DNA of 64,000 nt from Alentia gelatinosa (lineage: Eukaryota; Annelida; Polychaeta; Phyllodocida; Polynoidae): assembly GCA_950022655.1 (NCBI GenBank), contig OX465580.1, positions 121,937,016-122,001,015 of the forward strand, read 5' to 3'. Position numbers and translations under genes: made by a program. Positions 1-11,432 of the stretch are shown piece by piece; the stretch's first letter is position 1; each line of letters opens with the position of its first letter. A model generated the notes under the pieces. The model saw only the letters and a list, made by a program, of their open reading frames with translations. It searched no databases and was not told the origin of the DNA.

Positions 1-3000
1 AATAACAAAGAAGTCACCTTCCAGATCGACACGGGCGCTACAATAAACATTCTACCAGAAAAATATGCTGCTAACATCCAGCCCACATCTAGGACGCTCC
101 AGATGTGGAATGAATCAACGTCAAAACCAGTCGGTGTCTGCCGTCTCTCCATACGCAACCCGAAGAATATGAAGAAGTACTCAGTCGAATTTATTGTTGT
201 AAACAACAAGCGTACCCCCTTACTCGGGTGGAAGACAGCAGAGAAAATGGATCTGCTCCGCATCATGAACAAAAATCTGGAACGCATTGCGGCCATCCAG
301 CCTCAGCCATCTCCAGAATGCCTTCCTGCTTCACTCAACAAAGAGACCATAATTGAACACTATCCTGATGTTTTCAATGGAGAGCTAGGGCAGCTCCCTG
401 GCATAGCTCATCTCCAGATCAAGGATGATGCTGTCCCTATCATCATGGCCAACCGAAGGACACCAGTGGCCATCAGAGACAAACTGGCAGGTGAACTCAA
501 GCGTCTTGAGGGACTTGGGGTCATCGCCAAAGTCACTAAGCCAACTCCATGGATTAGTCAAGTGGTCATAGTCCACAAGAAGTCGGGAGACCTTAGGATA
601 TGCATAGATCCAAGGGAACTTAACAAAGCACTTGTGCGTGAGAGATACACCATGCCAATACTGGAAGACAAGCTGCATGAATTGGGCCAATCTCGCATCT
701 TCTCCAAGGCCGACCTCGCATCTGGATATTGGCATGTCCAGTTGGACCATGACTCAAGTCTGCTCACCACCTTTCAGACCTGCCATGGAAGGTACAGATG
801 GTGCCGTCTCCCATTCGGTACCTCAGTCTCTGCTGAGATTTTCCAGAGGAGACTGCTTGAAGCCCTTGATGGACTCCCTGGTGTCATATGCATTGCAGAT
901 GATGTGATCATCCACGGAAAAAATGTAGCCACACACGATCAGAACCTGGACATCTTCCTCCAACGATGTGCCGAGAGAGGGATCAAGCTGAACTGTGACA
1001 AATTTGAATTGCGATTGAACGAAGTGACCTTTATGGGCCATCGGATCACTAAGGATGGTCTACAGTCTGACCCTGAGAAGGTCAAGGCCATCAACGAGAT
1101 GCCAAAACCGGAGAATCTACAACAGCTAAGACAATTCTTAGGATGCATCAACTACCTCGCAAAATTCATGCCACATCTGTCTAACATCTTACAGCCTCTT
1201 CTGATACTCACCAGGAAAGAAGTCGCATGGAACTGGTCTGAGAACCAGCAAAGTGCTTATGACAAAGCAAAGGAGTTAGTTACAACAACTCCAGTGCTGG
1301 CATTCTATGACCCCACAAAGGAACTCACCATAGAAAACGATGCTAGCGAATATGGTCTAGGGTCTGCACTTTTCCAGGATGGGAAGCCTATTGCCTTCGC
1401 AAGCCGCACTCTGACCGATCCTGAAACTCGGTATGCCCAAATCGAGAAAGAGATGCTTGCGGTCTGCTATGGGCTAACCAAATTTCACCACTACACCTAT
1501 GGTAGAGATGTCAATGTGATCACTGATCACAAGCCTCTGGTTTCTATTGTTCAGAAACCACTCTCCAAGGCACCAAGGAGACTACAAAACTTACTGCTGC
1601 GAACACAGGAATACTCATATTCCCTTGCCTACCGAGCAGGAACGGCAATCCCTGTAGCAGATGCTCTCTCCCGTGCACCACTTCCTGGAAAGAAGAAAGG
1701 GGAACTAGTAAACAACATTTTCTTCACACCAATCAAGATGGATAGGCTATCTCAAATCCAGATGGCAACTCAAGCTGACGACACCCTAGTGACCCTGAAA
1801 AAGGTCATCATGGCCGGGTGGCCAAACATGAAGAGAGATGTAGTGCCTTCAATAACTCCCTACTTCGACTACTGTGATGAGCTAACAGTTCAAGATGGCA
1901 TCATCCTACGTGGGGAACGTGTAGTTATCCCACTCTCACTCAGGCCTGACATCAAGAAAAAGCTCCATGCCGGACACCTAGGTATCAACTCTTGCCTTCG
2001 TCGTGCACGTGAGCTGGTGTTTTGGCCAGGTATGTCAGCCGAAATACGCCAAGCAATTGAGAACTGTGACACTTGTGCCATGTACTGTGACCGGCAATCC
2101 GCGGAGCCACTGGTCATGAACAAAGTACCAGACCGTCCTTATGCAACAGTTGCAACTGACCTCTTTACTATCCAAGGCCGTGAATACTTAGTCACAGTGG
2201 ACTGCTACAGCACTTTCATTGAGGTGGACTACCTGACCTCAATGTCCTCTGAAGCTGTGATTTCAAAGCTGAAACAACACTTTGCCCGCTATGGCATTCC
2301 CGATACGGTCATAAGTGACAACGGCCCACAATTCTCATCCGAGAGTTTCCATGACTTCGCTACAAAGTGGAATTTCACCCACCAGACATCAAGCCCAGGA
2401 AACAGTCAGTCGAATGGAGCGGCAGAGGCAGCAGTGAAAACTGTCAAACGAATGATGCGTAAATGTGCCAAGGCAAAAGAGGATCCATATCTGGGACTCC
2501 TGAACCTACGAAACACCCCAACAGAAGGGCTCTCATCCAGCCCAAGCCAGAGGCTCATGGGAAGGAGGACTAGGACCCTTGTGCCTACTACCACTGATGC
2601 TCTTAGGCCCAAACAGCCCAAGGATGAGAAACCAGACATGGAAAACAAACGTGCTAAGGCAGCAGAACGTCATCTTGCCAGAAGGACTCTCGGCATGTTA
2701 CATCCTGGTGACAATGTCCGGGTACAACCGACCCAGCCTGGACAAGTAATGTGGAAGCAGGCCACAGTCACCCGTCATCTTGGTGGCAAGAGCTATGAAG
2801 TAGCCACTGATGATGGGTCCACACTCAGAAGGAACCGACGACTCCTACGTTCTAAAACCCGTTCTACTGATGACTCCTGCTCAGTTGAGACCCCAGCTGA
2901 GCCAACTTGCAGGGCAACCCCTGCCAAACCGCCCCTCTCACCACGCAAGGCGAAACCACCCACAGTCTACAATGGTCCTGTGTGCCCCCCATCAGTCACA

Positions 3001-3123
3001 CCAGGCACTGCCACTGCAGATGCTGTTGAGACCCAGTTGCAGGCAGAGGCCTGCCAGCAGAGCCCAAATCACACCACCCGGTCGGGAAGAAATATCAAAG
3101 TCCCAGCTAGATACAAAGACTGA
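1..3123 (+). CDS. pol: Ty3/gypsy Pol polyprotein (protease-RT-RNase H-integrase), 5' end cut by window
   Basis: Open from base 1 in frame 1 to TGA at 3121-3123 (1040 residues visible). Protease remnant: DTGAT at residues 10-14 with downstream LLGW. Reverse transcriptase about 130-330, with the catalytic pair in CIADD (D300, D301) instead of the more usual YxDD. RNase H begins near the ENDAS motif (D447). Integrase: an HHCC zinc-finger region about 656-697 (HAGH then CDTC), then the catalytic triad D720, D773, E809, giving DD35E spacing. A GPY/F-like SH3 module follows (about 899-950). No chromodomain is seen; the tail is Pro/Thr-rich. The protein would copy RNA to DNA in cytoplasmic particles and insert it in the nucleus. 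An ATG at 103 is internal to the domain order and is not the true start. No stop or frameshift is seen, so it may be functional. Confidence 0.95.
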   Translation, partial: NNKEVTFQIDTGATINILPEKYAANIQPTSRTLQMWNESTSKPVGVCRLSIRNPKNMKKYSVEFIVVNNKRTPLLGWKTAEKMDLLRIMNKNLERIAAIQPQPSPECLPASLNKETIIEHYPDVFNGELGQLPGIAHLQIKDDAVPIIMANRRTPVAIRDKLAGELKRLEGLGVIAKVTKPTPWISQVVIVHKKSGDLRICIDPRELNKALVRERYTMPILEDKLHELGQSRIFSKADLASGYWHVQLDHDSSLLTTFQTCHGRYRWCRLPFGTSVSAEIFQRRLLEALDGLPGVICIADDVIIHGKNVATHDQNLDIFLQRCAERGIKLNCDKFELRLNEVTFMGHRITKDGLQSDPEKVKAINEMPKPENLQQLRQFLGCINYLAKFMPHLSNILQPLLILTRKEVAWNWSENQQSAYDKAKELVTTTPVLAFYDPTKELTIENDASEYGLGSALFQDGKPIAFASRTLTDPETRYAQIEKEMLAVCYGLTKFHHYTYGRDVNVITDHKPLVSIVQKPLSKAPRRLQNLLLRTQEYSYSLAYRAGTAIPVADALSRAPLPGKKKGELVNNIFFTPIKMDRLSQIQMATQADDTLVTLKKVIMAGWPNMKRDVVPSITPYFDYCDELTVQDGIILRGERVVIPLSLRPDIKKKLHAGHLGINSCLRRARELVFWPGMSAEIRQAIENCDTCAMYCDRQSAEPLVMNKVPDRPYATVATDLFTIQGREYLVTVDCYSTFIEVDYLTSMSSEAVISKLKQHFARYGIPDTVISDNGPQFSSESFHDFATKWNFTHQTSSPGNSQSNGAAEAAVKTVKRMMRKCAKAKEDPYLGLLNLRNTPTEGLSSSPSQRLMGRRTRTLVPTTTDALRPKQPKDEKPDMENKRAKAAERHLARRTLGMLHPGDNVRVQPTQPGQVMWKQATVTRHLGGKSYEVATDDGSTLRRNRRLLRSKTRSTDDSCSVETPAEPTCRATPAKPPLSPRKAKPPTVYNGPVCPPSVTPGTATADAVETQLQAEACQQSPNHTTRSGRNIKVPARYKD

Positions 3124-3315
3124 GACAACTTCAAGATGCACTTTTGTTTTTAATGGCTGATAAATAACCCAGTATAAAACAAAGTCATTCTGATATATCT
3201 TTTTACCTCTTAGTCAACTACATATCAGTTGAATAATATCAAAGACCTTTTATCTATAATGACTTGTTGTTTTATTTTATCCTTTATACATTTCAGTTTC
3301 AGAGACTCTTTGTCT

Positions 3316-3328
3316 AAAGGAGGGAAGA
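3316..3328 (+). promoter_or_regulatory. Polypurine tract of the Ty3/gypsy element
   Basis: Thirteen consecutive purines directly abut the TG that opens the LTR. This is the expected primer for plus-strand DNA synthesis in LTR retrotransposons and fixes the 5' edge of the LTR. Confidence 0.85.
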
Positions 3329-3517
3329 TGTTACGTGTCCTCTACTTGTTCTTACATACACTATCGCCACCTTGTGTATCGTGACAATACTACATATAGT
3401 AGCCCCCTCTAGTAAATAAACAGACACACTACTAGTTTCACTTCATGTTGTTGTTCTACCAGTCACTCTACAAAGTCTACCCTTCTGAGCTGCTCATAGA
3501 CCCACAACCACGCAACA
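3329..3517 (+). repeat. 3' LTR (189 bp) of the Ty3/gypsy element
   Basis: Begins TGTT right after the polypurine tract and ends AACA, a 4-bp perfect terminal inverted repeat with canonical TG...CA ends. It contains a TATA-like stretch near 3391 and AATAAA at 3415-3420, compatible with U3-R-U5 function. The length is at the short end for gypsy LTRs. The right edge rests on the TGTT/AACA match, because the 5' LTR is not in the window. Confidence 0.8.
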
Positions 3518-3540
3518 GAGTAGACAGAGAGTCACCATAT

Positions 3541-3820
3541 TTATCCTACCCCTAATAAAAAAACGCCATAGGCTTAACATGGGATTTGTTTATGTCACGG
3601 GTAGTGACATAAAGTGTTGTTTATGCCACTACTTTCTGATACTGAAAAAATATGGAAACGGGGTAGGATAAAATCTAGACGCCACTCGCTTGAGTTTGAG
3701 CTTATTTATGCCACTCATTTTGTTTGTTCCGTAATGTCACTCGTCTTCGACTCGTGAAATTATGGAGCCAACAAAATGCGTGGCATAAAAAAGCTCAGAC
3801 TCATACTCGTGACGTCTCTT
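3541..3820 (+). mobile_element. Asymmetric hairpin MITE, TTATCCTACCCC type, copy 1
   Basis: TTATCCTACCCC at 3541-3552, the reverse complement of the AATGTTAAGCCTATGG box at 3566-3581, and an inverted terminal box GGGGTAGGATAA at 3660-3671. An imperfect hairpin of about 150 bp to 3820 follows, its loop near TCGTCTTCGACTCG. It has no coding capacity. The copy at 57328-57607 is the same subfamily in the other orientation. Confidence 0.8.
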
Positions 3821-4530
3821 GATAGTCCCCACAGCAGAGTTTTGCTCGGCCCCACTCTGCGGTGGATTGTATGCAAACCGACCTCCGAATCAATGACTCG
3901 TTTACCTGCACCGCGGAATACGGCACCATAAAGCTCGTCTTCAAATAGACAATAAACACCTCTTGAAATAAAAAACCATCTGTGGACAAAGTATGTCGTA
4001 CATTGAAGCAACGCAGATATCTAAAGAGACTACACTTACACATTATGCATATCAACGGGTACTCCCTTCTTTAAAATATTCACGACAATTTTGTGAATAT
4101 TTCTATGCGCATCGGGCCAACCATAAAGTATGTACGCAGAATTTCTGAAATTTTGGAAACCTCCCCCCCCCCCACACCCCAACTCCCAATCTTGTACACA
4201 ATAGAACAAAGAGGCATCATATATGCAAAATTCCAAAATATTTGACCCCCCCCCCCCTCGGTACGTCTATACTTTATGGATGGCTCCCAATGGAATAATG
4301 GCTGTTTCTTCTGATAATAGGAACCTAATATACGTAGGCCTTTATTTCCCTTAGTGAATAATATAATAGTCCATGCTTCAAACACATTCATAAAGCTATA
4401 TATCTAGTACTGGAAACACTACCAGCAAAGAGGACAGGGGCAAGTAACCATTGAATGCATCAACGTGCACATCTTTTAGTCTTACTTATATCATGAGGAT
4501 ATTACAATTACTATATACCCATGCCGTATA
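3821..4530. other. Non-coding stretch, no gene recognised
   Basis: Only short frames without recognisable motifs. Two poly-C runs (near 4162-4173 and 4246-4258) flank similar sequence, suggesting a small degenerate duplication. Confidence 0.5.
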
Positions 4531-4559
4531 CACTGTATATTCGCACCGTTGCGGCATAT

Positions 4560-4922
4560 GACGTAAAAATACTGTACGGACCGCCGGTCCGTACACTAAA
4601 ATACGGACCATGATAAAAATGATTTGCGTCGATTCGGGCGTCTCCGCGTTCCCGGTGGGGTGTGGGTGACTATTCGAATCGTTCAAAAAATACGGACCAC
4701 CTTGCCATACATGTATATTAACATATCGGTTGTTAAAAATTAAATTAATGTTTTTTTTTAAATTTTGGGTATATAGTAAATATATAACGTCCAACCATGC
4801 TTGTACAAGTCACAGAACTCGATGATAATTTACCGTTTGTACGGAACTCGGCATAAATGCCTCGGTCCGTACAAACCGTAAATTACCATTTCGTTCTGTG
4901 AATTGTACAGCATGGTCAGGAC
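4560..4922. mobile_element. Palindromic element with GTACGGACC motifs
   Basis: A perfect small palindrome near 4575-4595 (GTACGGACCGCCGGTCC core), a further TACGGACC at 4605 and 4691, and a large imperfect hairpin at 4789-4922. Its arms begin GTCCAACCATGCTTGTACA and meet around a GGCATAAATGCC apex. Probably a foldback/MITE insertion; its outer edges are not secure. Confidence 0.5.
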
Positions 4923-6955
4923 GTTCTATATAATTACTTATGCTGACATGTTAATGAATGTAAACTAATTCTTCTGAATGGGCTGCTAGGATGCATCGAT
5001 CAATCGACAGTGGTTATAAAGCCATTTCCCACTGGCTGATTATTCACCAACGATCTGTAGTCAGGAACCACCGATTGAACTTTTTCTATATACCGAAGCC
5101 AGATCGGTGAATGAAAACATGCATGCAGAGAAATCCTCACTGATTAATTGTGCATAGATTATACAATGAGGCCACCACCAAACGACTTGGTCAATGACCG
5201 ACAGAAACAAAGGGATTTGAAATCGTCGATGATGGTCATTATCTTTGGAAGACAATTCTGTCAAGTGTGGCAGAAACAAAGCATACACGGCACCCTCCCC
5301 GATTTTTCGACACCGACGTGCAGTCGTTGGCCACCACCGGCCAACTGATAGTCAATAAATCTGCAAGCTCATGCTATAATTTCACCGATAGTAACAAGGT
5401 ACGATATGCCGTCCCAATTAAGTTAACAAGTTTCACTTGTTCTATACACCTCTAAATACATGTAAATACTTAAAAACTCACCAAAATACGTTGATGTCGA
5501 AGTGTTAAACAAAGTCGCCTGGGCGGGTGGAAGTCAATTTCTGCTATGAATGTGTACCGCAATATTCATAGCCGCAATTTCGTAAATAAAATTCAAACTC
5601 TTAAAAAATTCTTTTCTTTGCAAATATTAGTCTCATAATATTATTTATCAATTCTATGTCAACTTTTTGTGTTCGGATATTGATTATTTATGATTTATTA
5701 ACATATTTTACGAGATTGAGTATGGTGGTATGGCGCCATACCGGCACAGTATGGTGGTACAGCTCAACTACCACTTGGACAGCAGAGGTTGGTATTTGGA
5801 GTATTTTATGGCACAGGTGTATAGTACGAGGTCATTTTTAGTCCCATCTTCTTTGACAGCTGTACGCATGCCCTCTGAGAGATCTGGGGCAGGTTTGATA
5901 ATCTAGGATCGTACATGAAGACCCTCTTCTGTACCTCTTGCAAGGGTTATCATTTAATGATTTTTAAGTTCGTTCACTAAGACAGTCTTAGCTGTTCATT
6001 AGAGCGATCATGAGTGTTGAATAGAGTTGAATCCACATTGCCCTGGGTCTCTCTGGCATACAGAAAAGGGTCTACATGTAGGATCCTAGATTATTAAACG
6101 GGCCCCTGGTCTTTAACTTTTGGATCTTTATCTGCCTCCGACGGCGAGCACAAACATCTCGTTCTCGCAAAAGTACAGGTAATTATCAGCAGTGGCAATG
6201 TTTGCACATCAAGGGTTGAATAGGTGAGGATTCTAAAAGGAACGACCTTGTGTTATCCATATGTCCTTGGCTCAAAGTGCATGGTAAGGCACAAGAAGAA
6301 CCTGTTATAGCACAGAGGGTGGGGTGGGGGTGGGGTGGGTGTTGGGGTTGAGGGGCACAAGAGCAGTCTCACAATCCAAAGTATAGCCAGGATGTAGTTT
6401 TCTTTTCTAATTTCAAAAACAAAAGTTCACAAACACACGACTATCATCCCTTTAGGGACGCTCTTCCAATAGTCCACGACAATACATGAGAAGAATACAC
6501 GCTAGAAATACAAATAATAAATTTCTATACGGTTTTTTATGTTGCTTATAAATGATCAGAATGAACTCGTATATAGAGATTAAGCATGGCGGGAGGGAAG
6601 AACAGAGGTTTAGGGCTACATAGACACGAGAAGGACGGAGAAGGATGACTAGAAACGATGCGCACACGCGATATGTCTGTCTAGTTTATTTGAAGGCACG
6701 AAAACACGCTGACTTGCACATTACAATGTGTCCTCTCCGGCGCACACGACACCTATGCCGTGACCCCAGTGTAGGAGTCTGTCGGCGCAGATAGGAAGGG
6801 GCGACCGAGTCATCCCTTTAAGTTTGCCTTGGGTTACGTTTCCGTAGCTGTATCAAGGTCGGCATGGCTAAACGGACCACTCACGCACGATTGCTACCGG
6901 CAAGGTAGAAGGGCCTGAGTCAGCTACTTGCCCGGTGCTAGAGTTGTATAGAACT
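4923..6955. other. Non-coding; contains an inverted-orientation repeat fragment at 5397-5530
   Basis: No gene is recognised. The segment at about 5397-5530 matches, on the opposite strand, sequence in intron 1 of the PHYHIP-like gene (about 20795-20870 and 21085-21130), including AACTTGTTAACYTAATTGGG. A G-rich tract lies at 6318-6351. The small open frames show no domain signature. Confidence 0.4.
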
Positions 6956-7254
6956 GGGACCTGTTTCAGTAGTTTCGTGACATGTCTAGATGGCGTCTGT
7001 GACACCATACGGACAGATCACAAGATTGCAGTCGATGACACACAGAGTTTCACTCACTTCTCCTAGGAATTAAGCAATGAAACTTTAACTTGAGTAGGAG
7101 ATACATATAATCTACAATCGTTCCAAATATGAAGAAGATTGGTCACTTCAATCTTCTGATATTTGCTAGTCTTTTTCCGCTGTTGCTTGCACTGTTGGTG
7201 CCGCTGTTGATGTCTGTCTAGGCCTAATGTCACAAGACTACTGAAACAGGTCCC
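6956..7254. mobile_element. TIR element, GGGACCTGTTTC family (299 bp)
   Basis: The left end GGGACCTGTTTCAGTAGT and the right end in reverse complement are nearly identical for about 28 bp. No coding capacity. A relative with the same ends, carrying a nested element, is at 60426-61186. The superfamily cannot be set because no clear target duplication is visible. Confidence 0.75.
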
Positions 7255-7595
7255 TGGATCGAGAATAGTATAAATAGAAAATACTCCACGAGTTTGGATT
7301 CCCCGCAATCTTTGTCGAGGCGAATGCTTCCAAACGAGTGGAGTATTCTTTATTTTATGATTCCAGTGCGGTTCTGTCTTATCTCACCCCTTTCACTGAT
7401 GTTTAAATCTCTTTGTCTTGTCTTCTCTCCGAAATCCTAGCCACTGATTGGTCAATTGCCTTTGACGTCATCTCGTATGCACTATGCCACGACCATGGCG
7501 TAATATTTTCACTTTACTTGGGTGATCGTTGAATATTTTTCAATGTTATTCCTAAGGCTAAACTTAGGAATAACATTGGGTAAGGGGTAAGATAA
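7255..7595 (-). mobile_element. Asymmetric hairpin MITE, TTATCTCACCCC type, copy 2
   Basis: The hairpin (about 7265-7360; arms with AATACTCCACGAGTTTGG and CCAAACGAGTGGAGTATT) lies next to the terminal box TTATCTCACCCC near 7379. The far end carries AATGTTATTCCTAAGG-like sequence and GGGGTAAGATAA, ending about 7595. Hairpin arms closely resemble those at 28950-29080. It abuts the right end of the GGGACCTG element. Confidence 0.7.
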
Positions 7596-7835
7596 TAAGG
7601 CAAAGGTAGTTGTGTTTCTGGTTACATAAATCCAAAACTTAAGTAGGGAGTGGGGGGGGGGGGGGGCTTCTAAATTGTTTGAAAAATAAATTTCTTCAGG
7701 CAGGACAGGGTATTTGGCATTTAGGCTGACATTTATGAATACAAAGAAAATGGCATGATGTATGTATGCCGTGAAAAAAAATTCAAAATTCCAAATGGTT
7801 CCAAAATTTAGAAAATGTGTGCTCTTCTTAAAGGC

Positions 7836-8222
7836 ATATCAGACAATTTGGCCTGAAAATTAAAAACCCAGGTCATAATCCTGATATTTGAATATGAAGA
7901 GCTCAAAGTATTGTAGAGGACATATCTGACTTAAAAATCAGGGGTCACTGTGATAGTTTTCGATTTAGAGATCAATACTGTGATGATTCTATAAGATAAT
8001 ATATAGAAATTCTAAAAAATCGGCAGTCCAATCAAATGTGGATTCACATTATAAAGAGGTTTAAAGCTGAAAATGAAACAGCTGGATAGTCTGTTTAACA
8101 ATTTCTATATTTTCCATCTCATATATATATATGAGTTGTTTGACTTTCAAAACCTTTGACAGTTCCCTTGTTTTGAATCCATAATGTTGGCTGGTTCCCC
8201 CTGCCCTTAGTGGATACCTGGG
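7836..8222. repeat. Interspersed repeat fragments shared with 14781-15303 and 41588-41789
   Basis: 7836-8010 matches the reverse complement of the right part of the intronic element at 14781-15303 (shared start AAAGGCATATYRGACAATTT). 8034-8222 matches 41588-41789 directly (both carry GTGGATTCACATTATAAAG and TGTTTGACTTT). Neither has coding capacity. Confidence 0.65.
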
Positions 8223-8505
8223 GCCTGTTTCACTAGTGCTGTGACAACCCCTGTTGGTCTCTGCGACACAACAAGGGCAGGTAGCGTTTCAATACTCCTG
8301 TGACAACACAGTTCGCGACGTCACAGAGAAGACATGGGTGAACAGTGGCATGTCACGTTTCGGAACCAACTGTGATGTCACTGTTACTGCCTGTACTGTG
8401 TCACTATTCGCGAGAGGGTAGACCCTCTCGCATTGCGGTGTCGAATAGGTCAATGTGCAGTACCGGAACGCGGAATTACATCACTTCCCATAAGAAATAA
8501 TTAGA

Positions 8506-8796
8506 AGGAAACCCACGAGGTGGAAATAGCTTGGTCTGTACTCCACCAAGTTTGACTGCAGAGTAATTCACGAAGCGAAGCTGAGTGAATTACTCTGTGG
8601 TCAAACGAGGTGGAATGCGGACCAAGTTATTTTCATCGAGTGGGTTTCTGATTTTATCTCACCCTGTATTTACATGATTTATTGATAAAATGAATCACCA
8701 AACTAACCATTGAGTATTGGTTACACGAACCTCACAGCCATAGAGTACGAGTTCCTAATGTTAAGCCTATGGAGAAAAATACCGGGGTGAGATAAT
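8506..8796 (-). mobile_element. Asymmetric hairpin MITE, TTATCTCACCC type, copy 3
   Basis: A hairpin of about 140 bp (arms AACCCACGAGGTGGAAATA... and its complement) with apex GCGAAGC inside GAATTCACGAAGCGAAGCTG-like sequence near 8565-8590. Then TTATCTCACCC near 8653, the AATGTTAAGCCTATGG box at 8757-8772, and GGGGTGAGATAAT ending 8796. Confidence 0.8.
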
Positions 8797-8859
8797 CCAT
8801 GAAACTTTAACACAAGTTAGGGGAATCTAACCTATAATCGTACCAAATACGAAGAAGAT

Positions 8860-9145
8860 CGGCTTCTGCAATCTGCTCCAAGGTTGTATGACTTTGTTGG
8901 TTCGAGTCCCACCCCCAGCAGTGGTAGATTTACTGCTATAACAAAGGCCATCCTTCTCATACCATGTCTATGTGGTGTGGGAAGTAAAAGAACTCTCACC
9001 TCGGTAAATGTTTAGGGGTGAGATTTCTACCTGAATTCATCACATAGATTCGATCACCACCCTAGAGGTGTAAAAGAACCTTGAGAAAGTCTGGAAAGGA
9101 CTTATAATGGTTGACCGGACGTAAAATCAAACCAAACAAACATAC
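8860..9145 (+). mobile_element. tRNA-derived SINE copy (plus orientation)
   Basis: A Pol III B-box-like GGTTCGAGTCCC sits near 8910. The body has CAGTGGTAGATTTACTGC and CATACCATGTCTATGTG, followed by a tail with TTGACCGGACGTAAAATC and A-rich repeats near 9110-9145, typical of tRNA SINE/LINE-tail structures. A second copy is at 13295-13445 in reverse. The A box is not recognisable, so the head is degenerate or truncated. Confidence 0.65.
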
Positions 9146-9821
9146 AAAAAAATCTGAAATCTGCTGATATTCACGTTTTAATTTGAAACATCGAGCTAAC
9201 CATTATCTGGCTGTCTTGGCAGAGTCCCTGTCCGTATCACACTGCAGCGCTTGATCGATGTGGAAGCAGAGTGGCGCAGTATACAGTGTGAAAGACTGGG
9301 GATGCCACTGCGACACTTTAACTGTCTCTGGCCAAACAGTGACACCAACAAGGTGAGCAACAGTGACATGGCTTCTGCAACAGGAGAATTGTGGTTGCGC
9401 TATTACTGCCGCTGTTGCCGCCCTTGTTTATGTCGCCAGTATGTCACTATCTCTGGACTAGTGAAACAATTCCCAGAAGAACCAGGTTGAGGCAGACATT
9501 AGCGAGAGCTAGCGCAGTGAAAGATCTGCTAGGAGAGTGATCAGTCAAACGTAGCCAAGGCATACAAATCATAAAATAAACAGCCCGCGTTTCATATCCA
9601 ATGTATAAAGATCCGCGATGAGGTCAAAGGTCAAGGTCACTAAAATTGAAGAGATCTCAATTTTTCAGACATATGTGCTCCCTACTTTGTATGACCAGTA
9701 GGCTACTTCATTTTTTTACCACTGTGAGTGTAGAATTTAAAACTATTTATCTATGGTATAGGCCTACTGAGCAGAGGTTAGAAACCGCAAGGCTGATATG
9801 CACATGTGTATAATAATATCG

Positions 9822-10120
9822 TAAAACTGGATGAGTTTTAATCTTGTCCACCGTATACCACGAATGGAGTTTGGCATAGTGACTTCACGAGGCGAAGCCG
9901 AGTGAAGCCCGAAGCCATAACTCCAGGAGTGGAATGCGGTGGCCAATATCAATACGAATCAGGTTTTGATTTTATCCTACCCTGTGTCCTCGATTTTGAA
10001 ATATTACATGATAATTATTCTGTATGCCACTAGTGGCATATAAAACTCTGTATGCCAGTCAGCGTGGCATACAGGAACTCAATGTTAAGCCTATGGGATT
10101 TTATATTAGGGGTAGGATAA
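9822..10120 (-). mobile_element. Asymmetric hairpin MITE, TTATCCTACCC type, copy 4
   Basis: Imperfect hairpin (left arm from AAAACTGGATGAGTTT, right arm ending AATCAGGTTTT) with apex CGAGGCGAAGCCGAG at about 9887-9902. Then TTATCCTACCC near 9972, the AATGTTAAGCCTATGG box at 10081-10096, and AGGGGTAGGATAA ending at 10120. Confidence 0.8.
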
Positions 10121-11081
10121 ACTGTAATATTGAACAGTACATGTGCATTACATGTTAACCATGGCTCCAATAGTATGGCATATACTATAAGGTCACAACT
10201 AAGACATGATAAACTAACACTATGTGTGTGTATAGCCTATGTAAAACCACGGACATAAATTTATTCCCAATGGAACAATGGTCGTTATGAATCGGTGACA
10301 TAGCCTAGTCGTTTTATTCCCTCGTACAGCAGCCCGATTGAGATCAAAGAGTACCGCCTGAGACCGGGTATACAAGCGACAGAGGAGGGTGAAGCAGCGA
10401 GTTTACAAATGTAGGGTACAGTCTACAGATAATGTAGGTATTCCGTGGGTCTGAGGCGGAGCTGGCCATAGAACACATGCGAGCAGCTTCAGGCAGGCCA
10501 CGAGCTCTCCAAACCCACTCACTGAGTCATGACACGCTACGGCCATACGACCCCTTGTCATTGTTTCACATGGATTACATGAAGTTCTAGCACACTTACC
10601 GGATCTATTCGTTCGATGAAAAACGAAAACTTCTAACTGGAGTTTTGTCCCATCAGCCGAGAACGATGTCAATAAACATGGCGAGATTGAGGCTTCTTCT
10701 AATTTCCACAAGGGGGATGTATTGGTGGGATGCCATCTAGTGGCAGTTTAGGTAACTTTCCGGAGCAGAGTGGCCACAGGCAAGTATGAACTTTGTCAGT
10801 GTCGCCAATTCGCTTCTAATGATTTATCAAATCTCACTAATTGTTTTATTTCCTGGTTCAGATACAGCCATCCTTTAAACCTACGGCAATGCTTTATTCA
10901 TGAACACCACAACTTTGATGATAGCGTTGACAGTGCAAAACAGTCAACTTTGTACCATGATTATGATGAAAGTGCTGTTACAGCTGTCAAGGAACGTGGC
11001 TTTCTGGCTCGGCACACTCTCTCCCGTGTTGTACCAACCTCAGCTATACACTGGCAACCAGAGCTACAAAATATTAGCTCT
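10121..11081. other. Non-coding, no gene supported
   Basis: Short open frames exist on both strands but lack splice context or recognisable motifs, and part of the region resembles repeat DNA elsewhere in the window. Confidence 0.35.
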
Positions 11082-11432
11082 GGTCGGGTTAAATCCAGAT
11101 GTCGCCTTGACCCTTTGCTGGTTCCCACCTGTGTAGTGCTTATACCTTAGATAGGAATACGCCATCTGGTGAATATTAGGTGCATTAAAGGGTAAAATAT
11201 GTTTGTTTTTCTATGTCATAACCTCAAAGCCAATTTTCTATTATCTTAATTCCTTTCCTGTGTACTATTTCATTATATTTTTAATGTTATTTGTGGTATC
11301 TTTGTCAATTTGTTAGCAATGGATATTTCATATTAAGTATATCTGCTTTTATAGTATACATAGAATACAACTAGGTTTGAGGCGAACACAAAAGGGATAC
11401 CCAGGGGATACCGTGTGTGATTTAACCCGACC
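11082..11432. mobile_element. TIR element with GGTCGGGTTAAATC ends
   Basis: GGTCGGGTTAAATC at 11082-11095 is exactly inverted as GATTTAACCCGACC at 11419-11432 (14 bp). The 351-bp body is non-coding. A diverged relative is at about 62034-62328 (GGTGGGGTTAAATC and ACTGAACCCAAC ends, with the shared internal string TTTGAGGC near one end). Confidence 0.65.

Larger units (their letters stand above)
1..3517 (+). mobile_element. Ty3/gypsy LTR retrotransposon, 3' part (pol plus 3' LTR)
   Basis: The 3' portion of a Metaviridae-type retrotransposon. It contains an uninterrupted Pol reading frame, a polypurine tract and a short 3' LTR. The 5' LTR, primer-binding site and gag lie outside the window, so target-site duplication and LTR-LTR divergence cannot be judged. 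The intact Pol frame suggests a recent insertion. The short LTR and the RT active site Cys-Ile-Ala-Asp-Asp would suit the Mag/SURL-like lineage of animal gypsy elements; that lineage assignment is inference. Confidence 0.93.
8221..9477. mobile_element. Probable outer TIR element (GGGNCCTGTTTCACTAG family) interrupted by later insertions
   Basis: The left end GGGCCTGTTTCACTAGTG at 8221 has an inverted partner ending at 9477 (reverse complement GGGAATTGTTTCACTAGT). Between them lie a hairpin MITE (8506-8796) and a SINE (8860-9145). A small perfect palindrome GCGAGAGGGT-AG-ACCCTCTCGC near 8409-8430 also occurs in the related element 62764-63389. Pairing of the two ends is inferred. Confidence 0.5.

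Noticed and set aside
385..750. Minus-strand frame overlapping the gypsy RT region
   Set aside because: Antisense shadow of the Pol coding frame.
10770..11150. 126-codon plus-strand open frame
   Set aside because: It overlaps the end of a TIR element, has no recognisable domain, and similar DNA elsewhere is not open.
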